10,628 nucleotides of DNA from Actinomycetota bacterium (GTDB lineage: Bacteria; Acidobacteriota; Blastocatellia; Chloracidobacteriales; Chloracidobacteriaceae), in assembly GCA_013298335.1 (NCBI GenBank), contig JAAFHI010000049.1, positions 1 to 10,628 on the forward strand. Direction: 5' to 3'. Positions 5,724 through 10,628 of this stretch are shown one piece after another (position 1 is the first letter of the stretch; every line of letters starts with the position of its first letter). The position numbers and the translations under genes are program-made. Below the pieces are notes generated by a model, which saw only the letters and a list, made by a program, of their open reading frames with translations, did not search any database and was not told the origin of the DNA.

Positions 5724-6051
5724 GCAACCCGTTTCGGCTCCGGAATCGGAAATGAACGCTTTCCTTCCAGAACGCCGCCCGCGCCGTTTCGGTTACAGGC
5801 GCGCCGGTTCGACCCGCGCAATTTTGGAGAAACCGGGAAATCGCGCGGCACCCGAAAATGAATGTTCCCGAACAAAGGAAAAGGTGTTTCCCAACTCCTG
5901 ATACCCGTTTATAGTGGTGAAGTCCTGCAAAAGTCCTGTCTTTGGCTGTGAAATTTCATCTTTGAGGCAGGCCCCGTACGCATCACCCGTTTTTGAATAC
6001 AGAAAACAACGGAAAAGAGATCGCTCCGCTTTCCATTTCGAGGAGGAACAC
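5724..6051. other. Divergent intergenic region with direct repeat
   Basis: This lies between the lipoprotein promoter and the PEGA gene. No gene is supported: a plus-strand 75-codon frame (5674-5901) has no ribosome site and unlikely composition. It contains a candidate plus-strand promoter (5888-5915). Immediately after the -10 there are two copies of AAGTCCTG (5920-5927 and 5931-5938), 11 bases apart, which could be an operator on one face of the helix. Confidence 0.5.
5888..5915 (+). promoter_or_regulatory. Candidate promoter of the PEGA-domain gene
   Basis: TTCCCA (5888-5893) lies 16 bases before TATAGT (5910-5915), a five-of-six match to the -10 consensus. The transcription start would be near 5922, leaving a 130-base leader. 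The -35 is a four-of-six match and the spacing one base short, so confidence is moderate. Confidence 0.4.
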
Positions 6052-6882
6052 ATGAGAAAAATGCTTGCCTGCGCGCTTTCGTGCATTCTGGTGGCTGGAT
6101 TTTGGCTTACTGCGGCTGGGCAAACCGGCATTCAGCAGACCCAGGTCGTAAAACCCGCCATTGCCTTTGGATTAGATGATGGCACGCCCGTAAAACTTCG
6201 CCTGATGCGCAATCTCACATCGGCGGACGCGCGAATCGGTGAAATGGTTGATTTTGAAGTACTTGAAGATGTGAAAGTTAACGGCATCGTCGTGATTGCG
6301 CGGGGCGGACTCGCCATTGCAACCGTGACGGTGGCGCAGGCCAAGCGTCGAATGGGCCGGGGTGGGAAGCTCGATGTCAATATTGACTACGTGAAACTCG
6401 TCAACGGCGAGAAAGTCGCGCTTCGCGCCGTGAAGGGAGGCCAGGGTGGCGGACACGTCGGCGTCATGACCACGGCGATTGTGGCGACCTCGCTTGTTTT
6501 CTTCCCCGCCGCGCCGCTGTTCCTTTTCATGAAGGGAAAGGACATCACGATTCCCAAAGGAACCGAGCTGACGGCCTACATCAACGGGACGGCGGAACTT
6601 GATCAGGCGAAATTTGTCCTGGCTGATCCTTCAAAGCCTGCCGCGCCGGGCATCCTTGTCCAGACTGCGGGTGTACCGACCGTGAAATTTACACTTGAAA
6701 GCAATCCGGTTGGCGCGGACATCCTGATTGACGGCGTCAGTTTTGGAAAAACGCCGAATACGATTCCGCTCACGCGCGAAAAACACAAAATCACGCTTTC
6801 CATGGCCGGTTTTCAGACCTGGGAGCGGGAAGTAAGCGTGATTGAAGGAACGTTGAACCTGCGGCTCGACCGGGTGCAGTAA
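6052..6882 (+). CDS. Exported PEGA-domain protein, 276 aa
   Basis: This is an extracytoplasmic protein of a type I associate with Acidobacteriota. A signal peptide covers residues 1-~23 (MRKMLACALSCILVAGFWLT, cut near AAGQ). Residues ~44-190 form a conserved beta-rich domain with DGTPVKLRLMRNLTSADAR, VARGG-like VIARGG, AKRRMGRGGKLDVNIDYV and KGKDITIPKGTELTAYING. A hydrophobic stretch at 142-160 interrupts it and may be a TM or hairpin segment. Residues ~210-272 form a PEGA domain (SNPVGADILIDGVSFGKTP, HKITLSMAGFQTWEREVSV), a fold linked to surface-layer and wall-associated proteins. Function is unknown, perhaps envelope structure or ligand binding. AGGAGG five bases upstream is a strong ribosome site and fixes the start at 6052, although the frame is open to 5914. 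Confidence 0.9.
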   Translation: MRKMLACALSCILVAGFWLTAAGQTGIQQTQVVKPAIAFGLDDGTPVKLRLMRNLTSADARIGEMVDFEVLEDVKVNGIVVIARGGLAIATVTVAQAKRRMGRGGKLDVNIDYVKLVNGEKVALRAVKGGQGGGHVGVMTTAIVATSLVFFPAAPLFLFMKGKDITIPKGTELTAYINGTAELDQAKFVLADPSKPAAPGILVQTAGVPTVKFTLESNPVGADILIDGVSFGKTPNTIPLTREKHKITLSMAGFQTWEREVSVIEGTLNLRLDRVQ

Positions 6883-6940
6883 GTCAAAGACGAGAGGCTG
6901 AATTGGCGGGTGCAAAACCCGCGATCAAGGAGTCTCAGCA

Positions 6941-7171
6941 ATGAAACCGAGCGATTTGTATATGAAAATCGTGGAGTGGTCGGATGAGGATGGCTGTTAC
7001 GTCGGGCGTTGTCCGGGATTTTTCCTCGGCGGTGTTCACGGCGACGATGAAAAGCAGGTTTACGCTGATCTGTGCGATCTGGCGGATGAATGGATCGAAA
7101 TCCACCAACGCGATGGCAAGCCACTGCCGGAGCCAACGATTTCGAAACTCGGCGCGCTTTTTGCCGCCTGA
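6941..7171 (+). CDS. HicB-like protein without a HicA partner, 76 aa
   Basis: This small protein matches the HicB antitoxin N-terminal fold: strands YMKIVEWSDEDGCYVGRCPG, then a glycine-rich turn and the helix DEKQVYADLCDLADEWIEIH, ending in DGKPLPEPT. HicB antitoxins normally add a C-terminal DNA-binding region and sit next to a ~60-80-aa HicA toxin. Here the protein stops after ISKLGALFAA and no HicA-like frame lies on either side. Antitoxin activity is therefore doubtful, and a stand-alone HicB-fold regulator or a remnant is likelier. AAGGAG eight bases upstream fixes the start. A small hairpin GCGGGT/ACCCGC (6906-6922) lies just before the ribosome site. It follows the PEGA gene by 58 bases and may be cotranscribed. 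Confidence 0.82.
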   Translation: MKPSDLYMKIVEWSDEDGCYVGRCPGFFLGGVHGDDEKQVYADLCDLADEWIEIHQRDGKPLPEPTISKLGALFAA

Positions 7172-7205
7172 GAAAGTGGTCGCCATTCATTCCTTCTGAT
7201 TTGCA

Positions 7206-7247
7206 TGAACAAAGCCGCCTTCACCGGGCGGCTTTGTTCAATTTCAT
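7206..7247 (+). terminator. Strong rho-independent terminator
   Basis: TGAACAAAGCCGCC (7206-7219) and GGCGGCTTTGTTCA (7227-7240) form a perfect 14-base-pair stem with a seven-base loop, followed by ATTTCAT. It lies 34 bases past the HicB-like stop and closes the plus-strand unit. Confidence 0.8.
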
Positions 7248-7249
7248 CC

Positions 7250-7280
7250 AAAAATAAGTACGCGGCGGGAAGAGTGCCGC
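7250..7280 (-). terminator. Possible terminator downstream of tRNA-Leu
   Basis: On the minus strand, GCGGC (7280-7276) pairs with GCCGC (7266-7262) around a nine-base loop. It is followed by GTACTTATTTTTGG, which contains a short T-run. The stem is only five pairs, so this is tentative. It is the best candidate for ending the tRNA transcript. Confidence 0.3.
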
Positions 7281-7328
7281 TTTATGTTTCAAAAGAAGGC
7301 TCGACCCACCGCGTCGCTTTTCGATTTC

Positions 7329-7415
7329 TGGTGCCGGAGGAGAGACTCGAACTCTCACGAGGTTTCCCTCACCGGATTTTGAGTCCGGCGCGTCTACCGA
7401 TTCCACCACTCCGGC
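7329..7415 (-). tRNA. tRNA-Leu (anticodon CAA)
   Basis: The minus strand gives an 87-base class II tRNA. The acceptor stem is GCCGGAG/CTCCGGC with discriminator A and an encoded CCA (7331-7329). The D-arm contains GAATCGGTAGACGC. The anticodon stem is CCGGA/TCCGG with loop CTCAAAA, so the anticodon is CAA (window 7379-7381), which reads UUG. A long variable arm (GAGG-GAAA-CCTC) follows, then the T-arm GAGAG-TTCGAGT-CTCTC. All stems pair. The long variable arm and anticodon identify leucine. A near-consensus promoter lies immediately upstream. Confidence 0.97.
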
Positions 7416-7438
7416 GTACGTTTCAAAGAAGGAGCGGG

Positions 7439-7467
7439 ATAGTAGTCACCCATTCCGTGCCTGTCAA
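7439..7467 (-). promoter_or_regulatory. Sigma-70 promoter of tRNA-Leu, overlapping the GNAT stop
   Basis: On the minus strand a perfect TTGACA (7467-7462) is followed after 17 bases by TACTAT (7444-7439). Transcription would start near 7432, about 17 bases before the mature tRNA 5' end. The TGA stop of the acetyltransferase gene (7466-7464) lies inside the -35 hexamer, so the tRNA has its own promoter despite sitting just 48 bases after that gene. Confidence 0.8.
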
Positions 7468-7916
7468 CCGGGGAGTTTTTTCGCCAGCCATCGTTCGCGC
7501 GACAGTTCGAACCGGACCTCGCCGTCGGGCTGGAGGCCGATGCGTTTCCAGCCCGCCGCGAGGTAGAACCCTTCGGCGCGGGAATCGGGCGCAGTTCCGA
7601 GCCAAACCAGATCAACCGCCTCGAACATCCAGTCCATCATTGTGTCGTGGAGTCGGCGTCCGATGCCGCGTTTTTCGTGTTCGGGCGCGATGAACAGCGC
7701 CCAGACGTTCGCCCGTTTCAGGTCGGCGACGGCGAAACCGACGATTTCGCCGTCCGATTCGCAGACCCACCCGCGCCCGTCGTCTCGGATCATCGCGCGG
7801 TAGTCCCCGGGACGGATGCGGTCGGGGTGGCTCAGAGCATTTTCCTTTACGCTCACCCGGACGCGATGCATCCCCGGAATGTCGGCTTCGGCGGCGACGC
7901 GGATGACGACGCTCAC
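7464..7916 (-). CDS. GNAT-family N-acetyltransferase, 150 aa
   Basis: This is predicted to transfer an acetyl group from acetyl-CoA to an amine; the substrate is unknown. The N-terminal IRVAAEADIPGMHRVR is the usual first strand and helix. LFIAPEHEKRGIGRRLHDTMM (about residues 74-94) carries the acetyl-CoA pyrophosphate-binding R/Q-x-x-G-x-G/A motif as EKRGIG. Motif B is seen in GFYLAAGWKRIG. Length is normal for a single-domain GNAT. GTG at 7916 is preferred: it forms a GTGA four-base overlap with the upstream zinc-ribbon stop and has AAAGGTG nearby. The alternative ATG at 7937 would place AAGGA directly against the start codon. The overlap implies translational coupling with the zinc-ribbon gene. 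Confidence 0.87.
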   Translation of the reverse strand: MSVVIRVAAEADIPGMHRVRVSVKENALSHPDRIRPGDYRAMIRDDGRGWVCESDGEIVGFAVADLKRANVWALFIAPEHEKRGIGRRLHDTMMDWMFEAVDLVWLGTAPDSRAEGFYLAAGWKRIGLQPDGEVRFELSRERWLAKKLPG

Positions 7917-8140
7917 GAACCGGTCACCTTTTCCCATTCCTTGCGGATCAGATCGAGGTGTTCGCGGTTCGTCACGTAGTATTCGAGGTAGCCGCAGGCG
8001 GCGCAGACGTATTTGTCGGGCGCGGTGGCTTTGTTGAAAAGCAGGGCATCGTCGAGCATGACCTGCTCGCTGGCGTACCGGCTGCCGTCGTGGCGATACA
8101 CTTCGGATTGATTACATTTTGGGCAAATACCTGATTTCAT
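7913..8140 (-). CDS. Small zinc-ribbon protein, 75 aa
   Basis: Two CxxC pairs (C6-C9 in CPKC and C46-C49 in CAACG) frame a 75-residue protein with SEVYRHDGSRYASEQVML between them and YLEYYVTNREHLDLIRKEWE after. This is the layout of short stand-alone zinc ribbons of unknown function. It may bind nucleic acid or act as a metal-site scaffold, but neither is shown. ATG at 8140 has AGAGGA eight bases upstream. Its stop overlaps the acetyltransferase start by four bases, so the two proteins are probably made together. The upstream side is the 8162-8231 palindrome. Confidence 0.82.
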   Translation of the reverse strand: MKSGICPKCNQSEVYRHDGSRYASEQVMLDDALLFNKATAPDKYVCAACGYLEYYVTNREHLDLIRKEWEKVTGS

Positions 8141-8161
8141 TGGATTTTTCCTCTTATCGGT

Positions 8162-8231
8162 GTGTCCTTAGCCCGACCGTGAGGGAGGGCGTAACCAAGG
8201 GCGCCCTCCCTCACGGTCGGGCTAAGGACAC
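8162..8231. repeat. Perfect 30-bp inverted repeat (REPIN-like)
   Basis: Arms 8162-8191 and 8202-8231 are perfect reverse complements over 30 bases, with a ten-base spacer (TAACCAAGGG). The core AGCCCGACCGTGAGGGAGGG (8170-8189) and its inverse (8204-8223) are themselves imperfect palindromes. They match the core at 10016-10035 in 16 of 20 positions, and resemble the outer arms of 4276-4402. It lies between the isomerase and small zinc-ribbon genes on the minus strand. As RNA it would form a very stable hairpin 22 bases before the zinc-ribbon start. No T-run follows, so it is not a typical terminator. Confidence 0.9.
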
Positions 8232-8260
8232 GAAATGAAGAACAACCGTTGTGAAAACCG

Positions 8261-8635
8261 TCACTTTCCGGGCGAACTGGCGGTCTTGCCGTAGCTCGCC
8301 CGGTGAATATCGCAAATCTGGACGGTGACGCTCAGGATCATCCGGTCCCAGGTTGATTGAAACGCCGCGACGAGCGCCGCGACGGCGGCGTCGCTGATGC
8401 GTTTTTTGAGGTCATCGGGGCGTCCGTCGAGAAATTGAATCGCGAGCGTGACGAAGGCCCGGTTGTCCGCGCCGTCGCCGATGAGGAACTGCTCGTGGCG
8501 GACGACCCGGCTTTTAATGTCCGCGAGCGCGAATTCCCCGGTCGCCATCAGGATGTCGTGGATTTCACCGAGCAGGCGTCGCCAGTCGGGTTCTTCGACG
8601 AGGTTGGCCGAATATTCGAGAATGCAGTGCGGCAT
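8261..8635 (-). CDS. 5-carboxymethyl-2-hydroxymuconate delta-isomerase family protein, 124 aa
   Basis: This belongs to the CHMI family (HpaF-like, tautomerase/MIF superfamily), which isomerises 5-carboxymethyl-2-hydroxymuconate in homoprotocatechuate breakdown, using the N-terminal proline as base. The start MPHCILEYSANL has Pro2, exposed after removal of Met1. The ADIKSRVVRHEQFLIGDG block and the C-terminal SVTVQICDIHRASYGK are both family hallmarks, and length is typical. ATG at 8635 has AAAAGGA upstream. No other hpa or aromatic-degradation genes are in the window, so its real substrate may differ. It follows the four-TM gene by 36 bases, suggesting an operon. Confidence 0.88.
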   Translation of the reverse strand: MPHCILEYSANLVEEPDWRRLLGEIHDILMATGEFALADIKSRVVRHEQFLIGDGADNRAFVTLAIQFLDGRPDDLKKRISDAAVAALVAAFQSTWDRMILSVTVQICDIHRASYGKTASSPGK

Positions 8636-8671
8636 CGGGGAATTCCTTTTCTTTCAACGAAATACGGCGAT

Positions 8672-9049
8672 TCAGGCGTGGCGTGGCTGACGGGGCACGG
8701 TTTTGGTGAGCCACGCTTCCAGCGCGAACAGCAGCGCGGGGAAGGCGAACAGTGCAAAGTACGGCCCGGTCGGAAACCGCTCGGCCAGAACCAATCCGTA
8801 CACCAGATAAAACCCGGCCAGACTGCCGAGACCGACCAGTCCGCCGACACCTGGCCATTTCCAGCCGAGAATCATTCCGAGCATCAGGCCGAACGGGAAA
8901 AACGCCATCCCGACCCATTCATTCAGGCGGACTTGGGAAGGGTTGAAACCTTGAAGAAACAGACCGAGCATCGCGAGACTGCACAGGCTGGTCAGCCGCG
9001 CGGCCCAGCGGAGATACAGCACACCGGACGAAACTTTTTTCGAAGCCAT
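8672..9049 (-). CDS. Four-TM membrane protein (DUF7670-like), 125 aa
   Basis: This is a small integral membrane protein with four hydrophobic helices at about residues 17-34, 45-62, 68-87 and 97-115. Positive charges (MASKK, RWAAR) at the N-terminus and a basic tail (PRQPRHA) suggest both ends are cytoplasmic. The pattern LYLRWAAR ... EWVGMAFFPFGLMLGMILGWKW ... GG recalls the short DUF7670 family of unknown function. ATG at 9049 has GAGG seven bases upstream. It is probably the first gene of a unit with the isomerase downstream. No function is proposed. Confidence 0.8.
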   Translation of the reverse strand: MASKKVSSGVLYLRWAARLTSLCSLAMLGLFLQGFNPSQVRLNEWVGMAFFPFGLMLGMILGWKWPGVGGLVGLGSLAGFYLVYGLVLAERFPTGPYFALFAFPALLFALEAWLTKTVPRQPRHA

Positions 9050-9226
9050 AGAACGACCTCACGGAATCAAAAGATGAAGGAGGAAGGTGTTCCCACGGTA
9101 CGTCGGCGTTCCGGTTGTTTCAGACCGGGTTGTGACGATTTCAAAACTGTGCGGATCTGACGGAGATGGCGGTTCAATCGTAGTCCGTCCGGCGGCGGTC
9201 CGGCGAGAGGGAAGTTTCTTCCTGAA

Positions 9227-9258
9227 TTGAAAACGCCTCGCGGGTGGGCGAGGCGTTT
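9227..9258 (-). terminator. Rho-independent terminator of the secreted-protein gene
   Basis: AAACGCCTCGC (9231-9241) pairs with GCGAGGCGTTT (9248-9258) around a six-base loop. On the minus strand the stem ends in GCGTTTTCAATT, giving a short T-run (9233-9230). It begins 30 bases after the stop at 9288. Confidence 0.75.
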
Positions 9259-9287
9259 CGGGAAATCGTTCGGTGGTGGCGAAGCGT

Positions 9288-9845
9288 TCATTTTCCGCCG
9301 CTAAACCCGGCGTCGGCAAGTTTGCGGGCCGCGACGTTGGCGTCGGGCGTTTTCGCGTCAACCTCGGCGTCGATCTGGTCGTAACCCGGAAGTCCTTTGA
9401 TGAGAAGGGCTTCGCCGTTTTTGAGCTTGACGTCGAAGGGATTGTCGAAATTGGAATCCTCGCGGTATTTCGTGATCCGCATGATGATCGCAAACGGCTT
9501 GCCGTCGGCCATCCGCCATTCGACCTTGCGGCCTTTCTGAAGATCGTAAGCGAACGCCTGCGTCGCGAGGGATTTGGTCACCTGGCCATCGAGCGTTTCA
9601 ACCGTGATGTGCGATGCGGTCGCGCTGTAGGAAATCGCGATCCGGTAGCCCCCGTATCCCTTGCACTGCTGCGGGATGTCGCCTTCCTTGACCTTGGGGT
9701 CGCCTTTGCACTGGGTGTTGAGATCGGTGTAGGCGCTGGTGAACGCGACCGGCGCGGCGGCGCTTCTGGCGGCGCGGGCGGGCGCGGGAAGAATCGCCGT
9801 ACCGGCCAGCAGCAGGGCGAAAGAGAGGGAAACGAGTCGGGACAT
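9288..9845 (-). CDS. Secreted protein of unknown function, 185 aa
   Basis: An N-terminal signal peptide (SLSFALLLAGTAILP followed by APARA) directs export, with cleavage near ARA-ARS. The mature part begins with AFTSAYTDLNTQCKGDPKVK and contains two cysteines (C46, C61) about 15 residues apart, likely a disulfide, framing the KEGDIPQQCKGYGGYRI segment. The rest is mixed beta strand and helix (KGRKVEWRMADGKPFAIIMR). I recall similar secreted proteins in Acidobacteriota but know no function. ATG at 9845 is chosen for AAAAGGA eight bases upstream and because the signal peptide starts there. The same frame extends to 9998 but that part crosses the adjacent palindrome. It has its own terminator. 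Confidence 0.78.
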   Translation of the reverse strand: MSRLVSLSFALLLAGTAILPAPARAARSAAAPVAFTSAYTDLNTQCKGDPKVKEGDIPQQCKGYGGYRIAISYSATASHITVETLDGQVTKSLATQAFAYDLQKGRKVEWRMADGKPFAIIMRITKYREDSNFDNPFDVKLKNGEALLIKGLPGYDQIDAEVDAKTPDANVAARKLADAGFSGGK

Positions 9846-9965
9846 GAGTGTCGTCCTTTTGAAATTGAAATGAATCGGGGGTGTATCCGGAGAATCTCGA
9901 CGCACACCGGACGGCGCGGGTTGCGTCACTCCTTTAAGCGAGAAAAATATCCCGGCAGTATCATT

Positions 9966-10037
9966 TTCCCTCGCTAACGCTCGGGGTTCCATACCCATCG
10001 TTCGGACGGTATGGAACCCCGAGCGTTAGCGAGGGAA
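9966..10037. repeat. Perfect 30-bp inverted repeat (REPIN-like)
   Basis: Arms 9966-9995 and 10008-10037 are perfect reverse complements over 30 bases with a 12-base spacer. The right-arm core ACCCCGAGCGTTAGCGAGGG (10016-10035) agrees with the 8170-8189 core at 16 of 20 positions. It starts five bases after the ileS stop on the minus strand, and lies 120 bases before the secreted-protein start. No T-run follows in either direction. Arm length equals that of the 8162-8231 element, but the pair is in the opposite relative orientation. Confidence 0.9.
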
Positions 10038-10042
10038 CGAAA

Positions 10043-10628
10043 TTACACCCATCCGGCGCGGACGTTTTCGGCGCAGCGGGTACAGACGGTCGGGAAATCG
10101 GCGTCGTGGCCGACCGTCGTTTCGTAGTGCCAGCAGCGTTCGCACTTCTCGCCGTCGGCTTTCGCAACCGTGACCGTCGTTTCGCCGTCGCCTTCGGCGA
10201 GCGTCACCTTTGAAACGATGAGCAGGAACGTCAGCGCCGTCTCGCCGCAGGTCGCGAGCGTTTTGTACGTCGCGCCACTTGCCGTCAGCGTGATTTGCGC
10301 TTCGAGCGGCGAACCGATTTCCCCGGCGGCGCGGCGGTTTTCCAGTTCCTTCATGACCGTCGAGCGGACGTCGAGCAGCGTGTCCCACCGGGCGAGGAGG
10401 TCGGCGTCGGCGAGCGCGGCGTCCGGGTGGGGCAGTTCGGCGATATGCACCGAGGCCGCCTTTTCGCCGGGCAGCTTTTCCCAGACTTCATCGGCGGTGA
10501 ACGCCAGAATCGGGGCCACGAGCCGGGCGAGCCGGTGCGTGATCTCGTAAAGGGCGGTCTGGGCCGAGCGGCGTTCGACCGATTTCGGCGCGGAGGTGTA
10601 GAGGCGGTCTTTCAGGACGTCGAAGTAG
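10043..10628 (-). CDS. ileS: Isoleucyl-tRNA synthetase, C-terminal fragment
   Basis: IleS charges tRNA-Ile with isoleucine in the cytosol. The frame runs off the right edge, leaving 194 residues of the C-terminus. It starts in YFDVLKDRLYTSAPKSVERR, followed by LVAPILAFTADEVWEKLPG, which is the anticodon-binding region typical of class Ia synthetases. CERCWHYETTVGHDADFPTV followed by CTRC gives the two CxxC pairs of the bacterial IleS C-terminal zinc site, followed by the usual short tail to TAA at 10045-10043. The visible residues agree with the family and no frameshift is seen. The catalytic and editing domains lie outside the window. Confidence 0.97.
   Translation of the reverse strand, partial: YFDVLKDRLYTSAPKSVERRSAQTALYEITHRLARLVAPILAFTADEVWEKLPGEKAASVHIAELPHPDAALADADLLARWDTLLDVRSTVMKELENRRAAGEIGSPLEAQITLTASGATYKTLATCGETALTFLLIVSKVTLAEGDGETTVTVAKADGEKCERCWHYETTVGHDADFPTVCTRCAENVRAGWV

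Noticed and set aside
6941..7171. Complete HicAB toxin-antitoxin locus
   Set aside because: No HicA-like frame flanks the HicB-like gene: upstream is the PEGA gene and downstream a terminator and tRNA.
8162..8231. Ordinary rho-independent terminator
   Set aside because: The 30-bp stem is far longer than usual, has no following T-run on either strand, and shares its core with two other elements.
8357..9160. 267-codon plus-strand open frame
   Set aside because: It lies antisense to the isomerase and four-TM genes, both of which have family signatures and ribosome sites; its composition is shadow-like.
9059..9493. 144-codon minus-strand frame overlapping the secreted-protein gene end
   Set aside because: Arg/Thr/Pro-rich, crosses the terminator hairpin, lacks a ribosome site, and the competing frame has a signal peptide and terminator.
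9966..10037. Insertion sequence end or CRISPR-like repeat
   Set aside because: No transposase, target duplication or regularly spaced repeat units are present; only a single inverted pair is seen.

Overview
The window is about 10.6 kb of GC-rich bacterial chromosome. Several protein types suggest Acidobacteriota, possibly Blastocatellia-like. These are a secreted PEGA-domain protein whose middle region begins DGTPVKLRLMRNL, a four-cysteine N-terminal module joined to a carboxypeptidase-regulatory-like domain and ankyrin repeats, and a double zinc-ribbon protein. The assignment rests on remembered family distribution, not on a search. Starts are mostly ATG with clear Shine-Dalgarno sequences. 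Genes lie in short operons separated by palindromic repeats and hairpin terminators.

Left part (1-3110): the 3' end of an unidentified plus-strand gene comes first. A tandem heptamer repeat and a minus-strand terminator follow, then a 127-aa double zinc-ribbon protein on the minus strand. A 650-bp divergent intergenic region separates it from a plus-strand NfeD-SPFH (stomatin/QmcA-like) membrane operon. That intergenic region holds a good promoter for the zinc-ribbon gene, an AT-rich tract, a perfect DnaA box with a weaker neighbour, and a (TG)n/(CA)n hairpin in the operon leader. The operon ends in two covarying hairpin repeats and a terminator.

Middle (3106-7250): a minus-strand zinc-module/TM/carboxypeptidase-regulatory/ankyrin fusion comes first, then a nested palindromic element. 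A secreted metallophosphoesterase-like lipoprotein (minus) and the PEGA-domain protein (plus) diverge from a shared promoter region. An orphan HicB-like protein and a strong terminator follow.

Right part (7329-10628, all minus strand): from the right edge leftward the order is the C-terminus of ileS, a palindrome, a secreted protein of unknown function with a terminator, a four-TM protein, a CHMI-family isomerase, another palindrome, a small zinc-ribbon protein, a GNAT acetyltransferase overlapping it by four bases, and tRNA-Leu(CAA). The tRNA has its own near-consensus sigma-70 promoter, whose -35 box contains the acetyltransferase stop codon.

The most unusual feature is a family of large inverted repeats at 4276-4402, 8162-8231 and 9966-10037. 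They share a roughly 20-bp core (AGCCCGACCGTGAGGGAGGG-like) always arranged as an inverted pair, which fits a REPIN/BIME-type element. No REP-associated transposase lies in the window. I found no convincing new multi-gene defence or biosynthetic system here.
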